From Salipiger sp. CCB-MM3 (GTDB lineage: Bacteria > Pseudomonadota > Alphaproteobacteria > Rhodobacterales > Rhodobacteraceae): DNA of 64,000 bases. Every line of letters begins with the position of its first letter. The stretch's first letter is position 1. Below are positions 26,738-35,980 of this stretch, one piece after another. Both the position numbers and the translations under genes were made by a program. A model generated the notes under the pieces. That model saw nothing but the letters and a program-made list of their open reading frames with translations, did not search any database and was not told the DNA's origin. The stretch is from NCBI RefSeq assembly GCF_001687105.1, contig NZ_CP014597.1:248001-312000 (forward strand). Direction: 5' to 3'.

Positions 26738-26975
26738 GCCTGATGCAAGCGCGGAAACTCTAAGGACGGCCGAGGGCGCGTCGGGTAGCACATCAACCCT
26801 GAACAGAGCGAACTCGTAAACCCGGACTCTATGGGGAGCAGGTCACCAGTGATGTCGAACTTGGTTTTGCTTGCGAAGTGTCGATATCACGGTAAACTCT
26901 GACTTACGTTCATTTTATGACTCGCCGTATATTTCTTGGCCTTTTGTGTTTTTTATTTAATGCAAAGGATTCATA

Positions 26976-27995
26976 ATGCTTTTTATCACTAACAGATTTC
27001 CCGAACAAAGTATTCGCTCCAGAATGGGTCGAAAGTTCACCTTCGACCTGGATAACAACGCTCCGTCGAACTCCATGTTCTTCTGCGAAGCGGGCTCTAT
27101 AAAGACGCGGGGTGGCAAAAAGGAATACACTGAAAAAGTCGAACACATCGAAATCATGAGCGAAGGTCTCCTTGGACGCATTCGGGGACAGGATTATGAT
27201 CAGGTTCTGATATACATCCACGGGTTCAACACACTTCCTCACGACGCTCTCACTAGAGCTCATGAACTGCAGGAGTTGTGCGACCAACAGGCAGGAAAAG
27301 TGCTTGTTCTCCCGGTCATCTGGCCTTGTGACAACGACTTTGGCATCGTTCAGGACTACTGGGACGATCAATGGTCCGCGTACTATAGTGGTGCATCCCT
27401 ATCTCGTGTCATTTCAAGGTTTTTGGAGTGGCAACTCGAGATGGAGAAGAAGCTTTCGAAAAACTCTGAATTCCCCAGATGCTTGAAGAGACTGAATGTG
27501 CTCGCCCACTCGATGGGCGCTCGAGTATATCGCCAAACCCTTATCGATTGGCGCCGGAAAAACGTGTCGGCCGGGTTCCCAAGGCTTTTTCAGAACTCAT
27601 TTCTCGTAGCTGCTGACGTGGTCAACGATACTTTGGACCCCGGGCACTCGGGCTCACTGATCTGCGAAGCGTCTCGAAACGTTGTGGTCTACTACGCGGT
27701 GGATGACAAAGCGCTGAATGCCAGCGTTGCTGCCAACGTGAAGAATGGCAACGTCATGCGGCGCCTCGGGAGCACTGGACCACACATGGAACTTCGAAAA
27801 GGCGAGGGGAACGTCTATCAGGTCAACTGTGACAACGTGAATTCGCTCTATGGTGACGATAAGGGCCACAACTACTTCCTCTCCCATCCAGGAACCAAAG
27901 AGGCGGGGAAGGTCTTCCTACACATATTCCAGTGCATGATGCGCAAGAGCGTTTACCCCGCGGACCCAAGCCAGAGATCCTTCAAGATTGGCTGA
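26976..27995 (+). CDS. Alpha/beta hydrolase of DUF900 type (339 aa)
   Basis: The sequence DQVLIYIHGFNT supplies the oxyanion-side HGF motif, and LNVLAHSMGARVYRQTL gives the nucleophile elbow with Ser in A-H-S-M-G. FLVAADVVND probably carries the acid, and GHNYFLSHP the late catalytic His. No signal peptide is visible, so it is probably cytoplasmic. AAGGATT lies 6 bases before the ATG. It is a single-gene unit, AT-richer at its upstream side, placed directly after the IS3 element and ended by a bidirectional terminator. The substrate is unknown. Confidence 0.8.
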   Translation: MLFITNRFPEQSIRSRMGRKFTFDLDNNAPSNSMFFCEAGSIKTRGGKKEYTEKVEHIEIMSEGLLGRIRGQDYDQVLIYIHGFNTLPHDALTRAHELQELCDQQAGKVLVLPVIWPCDNDFGIVQDYWDDQWSAYYSGASLSRVISRFLEWQLEMEKKLSKNSEFPRCLKRLNVLAHSMGARVYRQTLIDWRRKNVSAGFPRLFQNSFLVAADVVNDTLDPGHSGSLICEASRNVVVYYAVDDKALNASVAANVKNGNVMRRLGSTGPHMELRKGEGNVYQVNCDNVNSLYGDDKGHNYFLSHPGTKEAGKVFLHIFQCMMRKSVYPADPSQRSFKIG

Positions 27996-28031
27996 GGGTA
28001 CTCATGACTCGGTAGAGGTCATCAAAAACAA

Positions 28032-28055
28032 AAAGAGCCCCACTCGGGGCTCTTT
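28032..28055. terminator. Bidirectional terminator between convergent genes
   Basis: AAAGAGCCCC-ACTC-GGGGCTCTTT is a 10-bp perfect stem with A-rich and T-rich flanks, placed between the hydrolase stop (27995) and the minus-strand membrane-protein stop (28077). Confidence 0.85.
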
Positions 28056-28076
28056 ACGAAGGCATAGCTGGGTGCC

Positions 28077-29120
28077 TTAGGCTGCAGACTTGGCCTCGTC
28101 GATCGCCTTGTGAGCAAGGTCACGCTCCCGCCGGGTAATGAGGCCGACCTTGAGAAGTTCGTTGGCATCTTTCTTGGCGGAGGCCCTAGGGGCGCTGTGC
28201 ATGAAGTTCTCCGGCTTGGCCCGCGAGAGATCGTAGTCGGGGTCGACCTCAACGATTGCACGGCGGAAGGTGTCCATCGAGATCGCGCGGCACTCTGCCA
28301 AATCGAACAAGTGGCCCTGCATGTAACCGATATCGCCCTTCTGCCGAAGCATACGGAGGTCATATCCAGCACGCTGGGCGCTCTCCTCGCTCTGCCCGTC
28401 GAGTTGGAGGCTCTTATATTCGTCATCAGGCAGGTCCGAGATCTGGGTTTCAATCACGGCGATCGCTGCATCACCTTCGGCATCCGAGATCAGTTGGCTC
28501 TCTCCTAGGATGGTCGCAAGGTAGAGGCTGTAAGGGGTAACCTCTTCTCTCTCGAGTGTCTTCATGTCGATAGCGTTCGGTGGAACTCGGGCGAATTCCA
28601 AAGGAAGCTTTACGATGGCCCGGTTGTAAGTGGACTGTTTGATCGCCCTGGCGCGAAGCAAGTGGTCGAGGGCGTGAGCTAGTTGCCACGTGTCGTTACC
28701 ATCCAGAATGGGCTCATCATCTACGTGCGTGTCGTCATAGTCCGGGCCTGTCACGTTCGAAACGGAGTGGATTGCCGCTTGCTGCTGGGGGGCTTGACGA
28801 TTCATGTAGCCGTTTTGGGCTGCAAATTTGAAATTGGCGAAGCCGCCAACTGCACCCAGAAGTACGGTTGCGGCAACGACAGTGTCTGTCCCCAAATTGT
28901 ACTCGGTCGTAAGTGAGAACCCTACCCAGGCCCATGCCAGAGCGCCGACCACACTCATGATGCGGGGCATGAGTCCGATGATGAACCCGTAGATCAGGCA
29001 CGCGGGGATCGAGCCGAATACAAACGATGCGAGGCCGCCAAGTCCAACGACATCGGACATGAATCCCCAACCGAGACCCATAGCGAAAAGGGCCTGAAAG
29101 CCCACCAATAAGTTACTCAT
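28077..29120 (-). CDS. Membrane protein with cytoplasmic helical C-terminus (347 aa)
   Basis: The first 105 residues contain four hydrophobic segments (about 5-25, 32-52, 57-75 and 82-102; for example FGSIPACLIYGFIIGLMP). A soluble, acidic, helical region of 240 residues follows, with repeated helix-loop units (HALDHLLRARAIKQSTYNRA, LFDLAECRAISMDTFRRAIV, ANELLKVGLITRRERDLAHK). These three units resemble each other, each ending in a turn and an Arg-rich helix, and may be repeats of one fold. No family is recognised. It is a single gene ended by the shared terminator. Confidence 0.7.
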   Translation of the reverse strand: MSNLLVGFQALFAMGLGWGFMSDVVGLGGLASFVFGSIPACLIYGFIIGLMPRIMSVVGALAWAWVGFSLTTEYNLGTDTVVAATVLLGAVGGFANFKFAAQNGYMNRQAPQQQAAIHSVSNVTGPDYDDTHVDDEPILDGNDTWQLAHALDHLLRARAIKQSTYNRAIVKLPLEFARVPPNAIDMKTLEREEVTPYSLYLATILGESQLISDAEGDAAIAVIETQISDLPDDEYKSLQLDGQSEESAQRAGYDLRMLRQKGDIGYMQGHLFDLAECRAISMDTFRRAIVEVDPDYDLSRAKPENFMHSAPRASAKKDANELLKVGLITRRERDLAHKAIDEAKSAA

Positions 29121-29328
29121 CTAAAGCCCTTCAACTTCTCAGACGTCGAGAAAGACGTCATAACGTTTGGCACTAAAGCAATGACATCATGTCCGAAATT
29201 CGGAGAAGGTGTGGCGAGACGCATTCATCTGCGGAATGATGACCTTCCGCCACACCTTTGGTCGTGGCTACGGGATGATCACGCGACGCTCGGTTACAAC
29301 TGCGAAGTTTCCGTCCATCCGCATGAAT

Positions 29329-29646
29329 TCACGAATGCGACCTGCTCCTGGAATCTCCTGGCCGACACCGAATATGGATACGCCAGTTCTTGTCTTCGAT
29401 GACCTTCATCTTCCACTTGTCCGGGATGATTGGGAGATCGTCTAGGCTCCATTTCTGGCAGAGCTCATCGTACTCTTTGGCCTCACGCAGCTCGTACATC
29501 TGACCGAATAGCCAGCAGACTTCATCGTCTCCGACCTTCCAGGCACCACCTGACTTGGTGGCCGTGGTCTTATTGATGTCTGCCAGCGCCTTTGCGATCG
29601 CTTCCGCCAGCGATGGCTTCTCCGCGATGTATAAATGATGGGCCAA
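29329..29646 (-). pseudogene. topB: DNA topoisomerase III, 5' remnant (about 90 codons)
   Basis: MAHHLYIAEKPSLAEAIAKA is the start of the TOPRIM domain of type IA topoisomerases, where the Glu of AEKPS is catalytic. VCWLFGQMYELREAKEYD and WSLDDLPIIPDKWKMKVIED follow in normal order. After KNWRIHI the wording leaves the family and the frame stops at 29329. The rest of the roughly 650-residue enzyme is missing. Further coding-like scraps (VVTERRVIIP, then WRKVIIPQMNASRHTF) follow to about 29176 and may belong to a different broken gene. Topoisomerase III is the usual partner of RecQ, which is also broken here. Confidence 0.8.
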
Positions 29647-29736
29647 AACACGTCCTTGGGATTACTCCCCGGAGACGTACTAAGAGATCCTGAAAGCGGG
29701 TTTTACGCGCGGCGGAGGGCTGCTTCGGTCATCACC

Positions 29737-30660
29737 TCAGTTCTGCATCGTTGATTTCAGGATATCCGACATTAGGATCATGGGGTGAGACTTGGTACGC
29801 CCGGTTTCTTGAGCCACGACGAACTCTGTCTTTCTACGCAAATGCTCGCTTCCCGGAACTTCGACAAACGGTCGGCGGGTTCGGATGCCTTCTACATAGT
29901 GGCGCGGCATAAATCCCACGCATCGTCCAGTATTGATGTAGGTTGCGACAGCTTCGAGCCCGCTCGCCAATACGATCCAAGCTGCAGTAATCTTGCGAGA
30001 ATCCGCGCTGGGCCCAGGTCCGGAAAAATTGCGGTGAACAACTCCGACACCGCGCGAGCGCAGTGTGTTCAGGTGTGGTGGATGTTGCCCCGGTTGGGGA
30101 CAACAATAAAGCGCGTAGTCCTCTTCAAAAAGACGCGTCGCCGTCATGTTCGGTTCTAGATTGGTCGCGCCGATCACTGCGAGATGGACTTTACGATCCG
30201 CGAGCGCTTGCGCGAGTTGATCGGGTGGAAGAATGGATAGTGACACACTCACCGCCGGGGCACGCTGAAAGAACACCTCAAGTGCATCAGAGATCTTGGC
30301 CGCCGGGTTTGTGAGCATGTTGTCCGCGACACCTAGACTGATTGCGCCGGTTAAGCGCTTTCGGGCGCCGTTGATTTCTGTGCGCACGTTTCCAAGGGCA
30401 TCTTCTAGAGATGTGGCTGCTGAGTAGACCCTGCGGCCGTACTCTGTGAGACGGAAACCATTAGGCCCGCGCTCGCAAAGGGCGCCATCTAGACGCTCTT
30501 CAAGAGCTTTCAGCGAACGGCTGTAGGTCGACTTCTCCGCGCCATGGAGCTCGGCTGCAGCGGTAACGCCACCGGCATCCGCAACCCTACGGAAAATACG
30601 CATATTTTTGAGATCGGCTTCCGACAAGTTCCCGATCAAACGCGTCTGCCTTACGCCCAT
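29737..30660 (-). CDS. LysR-family regulator of the ureohydrolase operon
   Basis: Residues 12-70 form the LysR winged helix (LKNMRIFRRVADAGGVTAAA, then KSTYSRSLKALEERLDGALC); the rest is the effector-binding domain (ISLGVADNMLTNPAAKISDA). The start at ATG 30660 (MGVRQTRLIGNL) fits the family; the longer frame to 30852 would overlap the divergent operon. It is transcribed divergently from the ureohydrolase gene, with about 175 bases between the starts, the classical arrangement for a LysR activator that senses the pathway substrate. Confidence 0.85.
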   Translation of the reverse strand: MGVRQTRLIGNLSEADLKNMRIFRRVADAGGVTAAAELHGAEKSTYSRSLKALEERLDGALCERGPNGFRLTEYGRRVYSAATSLEDALGNVRTEINGARKRLTGAISLGVADNMLTNPAAKISDALEVFFQRAPAVSVSLSILPPDQLAQALADRKVHLAVIGATNLEPNMTATRLFEEDYALYCCPQPGQHPPHLNTLRSRGVGVVHRNFSGPGPSADSRKITAAWIVLASGLEAVATYINTGRCVGFMPRHYVEGIRTRRPFVEVPGSEHLRRKTEFVVAQETGRTKSHPMILMSDILKSTMQN

Positions 30661-30836
30661 TTTGTGCTCCAAGTTGTTCGTTTCGCAACCACGGTTGCCA
30701 ACTTCGCCCTTTTGGGAACCGCGGTGAACGCTCACCTTGGTGTCACGGCAAGAAGCCGACGGTATGAGCGCAAGGATGACTGATTGAGCGCCGCCGACAC
30801 CCGACCATGATGAATTCGAATGCAGGAGCCGATTGC

Positions 30837-31832
30837 ATGAACGAGGTCTCAAATATTGAGAACGAACAACTGACTGTGCCGGCGCCAGTCAGTTACGGCA
30901 GCTTCCTCTTCTCGGAAGTGAACACCGATCTCGACAAGCTGGACGCGGACATTGCCTTCGTCGGCATCCCAAATGGGAGTGCCTATACACCAGACGCTCT
31001 CGCCAACGATCAGTCGAATGCACCGGATACGATCCGTCGCATGAGTGATCGCGTTTCGCGTAGTTTAGAACGCCATGATTTTGATGTCGGTGGCCCCATC
31101 TACGACAACCGGCCGATTAAGGCCGTAGACGTGGGTAATGTGCCCTACGATCTCACCGTGCCCGGCGGGGATCACTACCGCAAAGCCGAAGAAGCAATGC
31201 GCAAAATTTTCAAGGCCGGCGCCATGCCGATCACGTTCGGTGGCGACCACGGGATCCCGATCCCGATCTTTAGAGCTTTGGAGGACTGTGAGCCGGAGAA
31301 GGGCCCAATCACACTCGTACAGATTGATGCTCACATCGATTGGCGTGACGAGGTGAACGGTGTTCACGATGGTCTGTCGAGCCCGATCCGGCGCGCGTCG
31401 GAGATGAGCCACTTCGGAGATATCTTCCAAATCGGCATTCGCGCGCAAGGTAGTGGGCGGCCTGAGGAATACCAAGCTGCTATGGAGTATGGCGCCAACA
31501 TCGTACCAGCTTTCGAAGTCCATGACGCTGGAGTGGAGGCCGTGCTCGAGCGTATCCCCTCCGGCGGTCGCTATTACATTACGATCGATGCCGACGGGAT
31601 CGACCCTTCGGAGGCTCCAGGAGTGGAAGGTCCGGCTCCCGGAGGTCTGACCTTCCATCAATGCCGAAAGCTTATCCACGGCCTTGTAGGTAAGGGGCGG
31701 GTCCTTGGAATGGACATTGTCGAGATCACACCGTCGCGGGATGTGAACAACATCACATCGATCTTGGCGGGCCGCCTCGCTGTGAACCTCATCGGCGCTG
31801 CAGTGCGCGCTGATTATTTCGAAGGCAAGTAA
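30837..31832 (+). CDS. Agmatinase/arginase-family ureohydrolase 1 (331 aa)
   Basis: The metal-binding motifs of the ureohydrolase superfamily are complete: GGDHGIPIP (first His), DAHIDWRD (Asp-x-His-x-Asp) and DADGIDPSEAPG (Asp-x-Asp). Enzymes of this fold hydrolyse a guanidino group to urea plus amine (agmatine, guanidinobutyrate, guanidine and related). The 40-residue N-terminal arm and the YTPDALANDQSNAPD loop lie at the substrate entrance and do not tell me the substrate. AGGAG lies 8 bases before ATG 30837; ATGs at 30807 and 30810 are alternatives. First gene of a seven-gene unit with an importer and a second ureohydrolase. Confidence 0.9.
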   Translation: MNEVSNIENEQLTVPAPVSYGSFLFSEVNTDLDKLDADIAFVGIPNGSAYTPDALANDQSNAPDTIRRMSDRVSRSLERHDFDVGGPIYDNRPIKAVDVGNVPYDLTVPGGDHYRKAEEAMRKIFKAGAMPITFGGDHGIPIPIFRALEDCEPEKGPITLVQIDAHIDWRDEVNGVHDGLSSPIRRASEMSHFGDIFQIGIRAQGSGRPEEYQAAMEYGANIVPAFEVHDAGVEAVLERIPSGGRYYITIDADGIDPSEAPGVEGPAPGGLTFHQCRKLIHGLVGKGRVLGMDIVEITPSRDVNNITSILAGRLAVNLIGAAVRADYFEGK

Positions 31833-31914
31833 GTCACCTCCCACGAATACCCAGACCGAGCCGGCAAAAAGACTGGCAGGTCTGGGACCTTCCTAATCCA
31901 ACATGGAGAACCAG

Positions 31915-32769
31915 ATGAAACTCACCCGACGCCAATTCGGACTGATGACTATTGCTGGCGCAAGTGCATCCGTGCCCTCGCTTTCCTGGGCCCAGTCCGG
32001 CGGCACACTAGCCAAGATCCGGGAGACCGGTAAGGTAACCGTTGGCACCGAAGCGGCCTTCCCCCCGTTTGAATTCGTTGATGATAGTGGCGAGATCGTC
32101 GGCTACGGCAAGGATATCCTAGATGTGATAATCGCGGAACTCGACGTTGAGCTCGAGCAGTTGGACCTGCCTTGGCAGGGTATTCTGCCGGGTCTTCTTG
32201 CAGGTAACTTCGACTTCGTGGCGACAACAGTATCGATCAATGAGGAGCGCGCTAAGAAGTACGCCTACACTGTGCCGATTGCCAATGGACAGCCGTATGT
32301 GATGACCCGAAAGGGTGAAGCGATCGAGACAGAAAATGGTCTGGCTGGGATGACCGTTGGCACGCAGCTCGCGTCTTCTGCTGAGCCGATCGCTAAGGCT
32401 GTTGATGAAAAGCTGAAATCGGAGGGAGAAGGCTTCAAGGAGCTCAAACTCTACACTGCCTACACTGATTGTTACACCGCTCTGGCATCCGGTGAGATCG
32501 ATGCAGTGATCCAGTCGCTCCCGTCTCTCGCAGTTCTGGTTAAAGAACACCCGGACGTATTCGAGGTCGCGGCGCCGATCGAGACTGGCGTTCAGTGGAC
32601 CTATCAAGCTTGGGTAACCCGGCCGGAAGACGCCGATCTGCGCGATTTCATTTCGTCTGTGATCCTGAAGATGCGCGACGACGGCCGACTCTACGAGCTT
32701 CAGGAAAAGTGGTTTGGCTTCAAAATGGAGATCCCTGACGAGGGATATCTTCCGCCGAGCGCTGTCTGA
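31915..32769 (+). CDS. ABC importer substrate-binding protein, family 3 (polar amino acid type)
   Basis: The protein starts MKLTRRQFGLMTIAGASASV: twin Arg and a hydrophobic core suggest Tat export. The mature part has the amino acid-binding fold (GKVTVGTEAAFPPFEFVDDS, then GYGKDILDVIIAELDVELEQ). It should deliver a small cationic or polar compound, probably the guanidino substrate, to the two permeases encoded next. GGAG lies 7 bases before ATG 31915. Confidence 0.88.
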   Translation: MKLTRRQFGLMTIAGASASVPSLSWAQSGGTLAKIRETGKVTVGTEAAFPPFEFVDDSGEIVGYGKDILDVIIAELDVELEQLDLPWQGILPGLLAGNFDFVATTVSINEERAKKYAYTVPIANGQPYVMTRKGEAIETENGLAGMTVGTQLASSAEPIAKAVDEKLKSEGEGFKELKLYTAYTDCYTALASGEIDAVIQSLPSLAVLVKEHPDVFEVAAPIETGVQWTYQAWVTRPEDADLRDFISSVILKMRDDGRLYELQEKWFGFKMEIPDEGYLPPSAV

Positions 32770-32826
32770 TCCAAAGCGGCTCCGGCGCATGTGCCGGGGC
32801 CGTCCTCCTCCCCTTTGGAAAAGAGC

Positions 32827-33489
32827 ATGAAGTTCGATTTTGAATACGTCCTCTCCTCGCTGCCTCGCGTGTCCGATGCGGCGATGATCAATCTCCGGAT
32901 TGCGGTTTTAGCCTTCTGCCTTGCTTTGGTCGGTGGAACTCTGCTGACCCTCATTCGATCGCTAAAGATTACGCCAGTGAACGGGCTGATTGCGTTATCT
33001 CTAAGCTTCATCCGAGGCACTCCGATCCTGATCCAGATCTTCCTGATCTACTACGGGCTCCCAGCCGCAACCGGCCTTCGCTTGCCCCCGGAGGTGGCGG
33101 GGGTCACCGCAATCGCGTTGAACTCATCTTTCTTTATTTCGGAGATCATGAGGGGGTCTCTCCCTGAAATTGACGGCGGGCAAATAGAGGCTTCAACGGC
33201 TCTTGGCCTTCCTCCTCGGATCATCTGGAGGAAAGTGGTTCTGCCTCAGCTCTTCCGCCGCATTACTCCTATGCTCATTAACGAGGGAACGGTGGTGGTG
33301 AAGGGCACTGCACTACTATCGGTCATCACAGTCGTCGAAGCGCTGCGTGTCTCTCAACAGATTGGGGCAGCAAAGTTCCGTCCGTTCGAGCCCATCCTCG
33401 CAGCAGCCCTGATGTTTCTCCTTATCAATCTCGCGCTTACAGCTGGGGGCTGGTTCCTTGAGCGCCGCTTTGCACGGGAGAGCCGCTAA
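32827..33489 (+). CDS. ABC importer permease 1 (HisM/GlnP type)
   Basis: A polar amino acid permease of 220 residues with five membrane segments. The ATPase-contacting EAA loop reads IEASTALGLPPRIIWRKVVL, and the family hallmark LSFIRGTPILIQIFLIYYGL precedes it. ATG 32827 is chosen over the upstream GTG. The stop overlaps the next start (TAATG), so the permeases are translationally coupled. Confidence 0.9.
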   Translation: MKFDFEYVLSSLPRVSDAAMINLRIAVLAFCLALVGGTLLTLIRSLKITPVNGLIALSLSFIRGTPILIQIFLIYYGLPAATGLRLPPEVAGVTAIALNSSFFISEIMRGSLPEIDGGQIEASTALGLPPRIIWRKVVLPQLFRRITPMLINEGTVVVKGTALLSVITVVEALRVSQQIGAAKFRPFEPILAAALMFLLINLALTAGGWFLERRFARESR

Positions 33490-34205
33490 TGTCTCTTGAT
33501 CCTTCTGTTATCATCGACAACCTCCCGCTCTTCATGGAGGGCGCAGGAATGACGCTCAGGATCACAGCCATCGCATTCGTCGTTGGAATGACGATCGGCG
33601 GTTTCGCATCCCTGGCCGCTCTTTCAAGGTTTGCACCTTTGCGCTGGATTTGTTCGACGTACATCGCGGTGATGCGTGGCATCCCGTTCATCGTGCTGCT
33701 CTTCCTCATTCACTATGGCTTGCCGGCCGCAGGGATCCGCTTTCCAGCAATCGTAAACGGAACCGCCGCGCTCTCACTCTTCGCGGGCGCCTACTATACA
33801 GAAATCATTCGTGCATGCGTGCAGGCTCTACCAAAAGGACAGTGGGAGTCTGCGCGGGCGATCGGCATGTCGCCTGCGGCGGCTGCAAAAGATGTCATCA
33901 TCCCGCAGATCCTAGCGCCAATGGTTCCCCCAGTGGTCAACTGTACGATGACCATGATCAAGGAAAGCTCAGTCATCTCCACGATCACGGTCGCTGAACT
34001 TACCTTTTCAGGACTAGTGGTCCAAGGGGAGACCTTTGCCCCCTTCGAAGTCTTCATCGCCGTCGCTCTGATCTATTGGGCGATAACCGCGGCATTCGCG
34101 TTTGGCGCCACCATGTTTGAGCGTCGCTTGGCAGGGGCGAGCCGCAATCGTCTGATGACACCACTGGTGTCCAGATATCTTGTCCTCGACGGGAGGCGCA
34201 CATGA
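33489..34205 (+). CDS. ABC importer permease 2 (HisM/GlnP type)
   Basis: The second half of the heterodimeric channel, 238 residues. AVMRGIPFIVLLFLIHYGLP and the EAA loop ESARAIGMSPAAAAKDVIIP are present. It overlaps both neighbours (1 base with permease 1, 4 bases with the ATPase). Confidence 0.9.
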   Translation: MSLDPSVIIDNLPLFMEGAGMTLRITAIAFVVGMTIGGFASLAALSRFAPLRWICSTYIAVMRGIPFIVLLFLIHYGLPAAGIRFPAIVNGTAALSLFAGAYYTEIIRACVQALPKGQWESARAIGMSPAAAAKDVIIPQILAPMVPPVVNCTMTMIKESSVISTITVAELTFSGLVVQGETFAPFEVFIAVALIYWAITAAFAFGATMFERRLAGASRNRLMTPLVSRYLVLDGRRT

Positions 34206-34999
34206 CTGAAATTGCGCTTGAAGCAACTAACCTAATCCGAAGCTTTGGCGATACTCGCGCCCTCGATGAGGTCTATTTCCGAATACCTAAGGGGCAAGTC
34301 GTCTCTCTGGTTGGGCCTTCCGGCTGCGGTAAGTCTACGCTTCTCCGCACTCTCCTGTGGCTCGATCCGCCGGACGACGGTTTTGTGCAGGTGGGCGGTG
34401 AGTACCTTGGTCGCGACCGGTCCCCCGAGGGCCTGATAAGGCGCCAATCCAGCCGAGAGATCGACAAGATCAGACCTCGCATCGGCATGGTCTATCAGTC
34501 GCTAAACCTTTGGCCCCATTTGACGGTCGAAGAGAACGTGACACGTGCGCAGATAAGGGTCGCAAAGCGAAGTGTCGAGGAAGCGCGGAACAATGCTCGG
34601 AGGCTTCTTGACCGCCTTCAGATTTCTCATCTTTCCGCGCGGTACCCAGGGGAAATATCTGGCGGACAGAAACAGCGTGTCGCCATCGCTCGAGCTTTGG
34701 CGATGGACCCTGAAATCATGCTCTTTGACGAGCCAACCTCTGCGCTCGACCCGGAGCTTGTGGGGGAGGTGTTGAACCTTCTGCGTGAGTTCGCAGACGG
34801 AGGTATGACCATGATGGTCGTTACTCATGAACTAGCCTTCGCAAGAGATGTCGCCACAAGGCTCATGTTCATGGATCACGGAAGGATAGTGGCCGACGGC
34901 GACCCTAGGGAGGTGATCTCTAGTAGAAAGAATGCGCGGGTCGCCGAGTTCTTTGATCGCGTCCAAGCCTTCCATCCAGATTTCAGAAAAGCCAACTAA
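34202..34999 (+). CDS. ABC importer ATPase (GlnQ/HisP type)
   Basis: Walker A is GPSGCGKST (about residues 39-47), the signature is SGGQKQR and Walker B is IMLFDEPTSALDP, with VVTHELAFARDVA as the switch region. At 265 residues it is of normal length. It powers the importer formed with the two permeases. Confidence 0.93.
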   Translation: MTEIALEATNLIRSFGDTRALDEVYFRIPKGQVVSLVGPSGCGKSTLLRTLLWLDPPDDGFVQVGGEYLGRDRSPEGLIRRQSSREIDKIRPRIGMVYQSLNLWPHLTVEENVTRAQIRVAKRSVEEARNNARRLLDRLQISHLSARYPGEISGGQKQRVAIARALAMDPEIMLFDEPTSALDPELVGEVLNLLREFADGGMTMMVVTHELAFARDVATRLMFMDHGRIVADGDPREVISSRKNARVAEFFDRVQAFHPDFRKAN

Positions 35000-35011
35000 A
35001 GGAGACTAACG

Positions 35012-35980
35012 ATGAAGACCGTCAATCGCGGCTATACAGGTATCCCGACATTCTTGAGACAGCGTGTCGCGAGCGAGCCTTCAGAGTTCAAGGGTGCGCG
35101 GATTGGTGTTCTCGGCGTTCCCTTCGACGAGGGTTCGCCGTTTCTTCCAGGTTCTCGATTTGGGCCTCGTGGTATCCGCGAGCATTCGCTGAGGATCCCG
35201 GTCGACGAGCCGCTGTACGATCCAGACAATGGTGAAACTTATCTCGGAACCGAACTTTCGAATGGGCACATCATCGACGTCGGCGATATCGACATCCGTC
35301 CGGCGAACCCTGGTCGCACCTTCGAACTGATCACCGCTAAGGTGCGGGAGATGCTTGATGCAGGCCTGTTCCCGGTGATCCTCGGGGGTGATCATTCAAT
35401 CACATATCCGATCTTTGAGGCTTTCGATAAGCCGGCTCACGTGATCCAGTTCGACGCTCATCAGGACTACGCAGAAATCGATGAAGACCTGAACAGGACT
35501 AATAGCCATGCTTTCCGGTACATCACGCAGATGGACACCTGCTTGTCGCTCACGCAGGTCGGTATTCGCGGCCTGAGAACGACCAAGGGTCATGTGGATG
35601 AGCTTCGGGCAAACGGACATCGAGTTATCTGCATGACCGAAGCCCGCAAGCTTGGGCCGGCCGGAATTGCCGAACTCCTGCCAGAAGGGTCGGACGTCTA
35701 TGTCACGATTGACGTCGATGCGCTTGACCTGTCGATTGTTCCTGGATGTGTCTCGGGCGAGCCAGATGGGCTAACCTTCCGGCAACTTATGGAGAGCCTG
35801 AAAGCTCTGGCTCAAAGGCACCGGATCGTCGGCTTCGACTTTGTGGAAGTAAACCCGCCTCTCGACATCGGCACAGGGGCAACCTCTTATCTAGGGGCTC
35901 TTATCGTGACCGGTTTCTTGGGTCATATCTGCAATCAACCGTGGTGGGCGGAAACCGCAGAAGCAGAGGCCATGGCATGA
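35012..35980 (+). CDS. Agmatinase/arginase-family ureohydrolase 2 (322 aa)
   Basis: The metal motifs are GGDHSITYP, DAHQDYAE and DVDALDLSIVPG. The last departs from the usual DxDxxDP by having Leu-Ser after the third Asp, and the first part of the protein (GVPFDEGSPFLPGSRFGPRG) is closer to classical agmatinases than ureohydrolase 1 is. The two proteins share little beyond the motifs, so they are unlikely to be recent duplicates and probably act on different guanidino substrates or as different subunits. AGGAG lies before the ATG, 12 bases after the ATPase stop. Confidence 0.9.
   Translation: MKTVNRGYTGIPTFLRQRVASEPSEFKGARIGVLGVPFDEGSPFLPGSRFGPRGIREHSLRIPVDEPLYDPDNGETYLGTELSNGHIIDVGDIDIRPANPGRTFELITAKVREMLDAGLFPVILGGDHSITYPIFEAFDKPAHVIQFDAHQDYAEIDEDLNRTNSHAFRYITQMDTCLSLTQVGIRGLRTTKGHVDELRANGHRVICMTEARKLGPAGIAELLPEGSDVYVTIDVDALDLSIVPGCVSGEPDGLTFRQLMESLKALAQRHRIVGFDFVEVNPPLDIGTGATSYLGALIVTGFLGHICNQPWWAETAEAEAMA

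Larger units (their letters stand above)
24205..26845 (+). mobile_element. IS3-family insertion sequence, interrupted by an IS110/IS1111-type element
   Basis: OrfA (24281 onward) and OrfB (25901 onward) are collinear IS3-family genes separated by a foreign 1.36-kb insertion. Proposed ends are TGATCCCCTAAAACGTCC at 24205 and, read inward on the minus strand, TGACCTGCTCCCC at 26845; these share TGA, CCCC and GTCC in register but are imperfect. I could not identify a target duplication. OrfB also has two nonsense codons, so the element is dead independently of the insertion. Confidence 0.75.

Noticed and set aside
30661..30836. Guanidine riboswitch upstream of the ureohydrolase operon
   Set aside because: I looked for a conserved riboswitch-like structure and saw none; the LysR regulator is a sufficient explanation for control.
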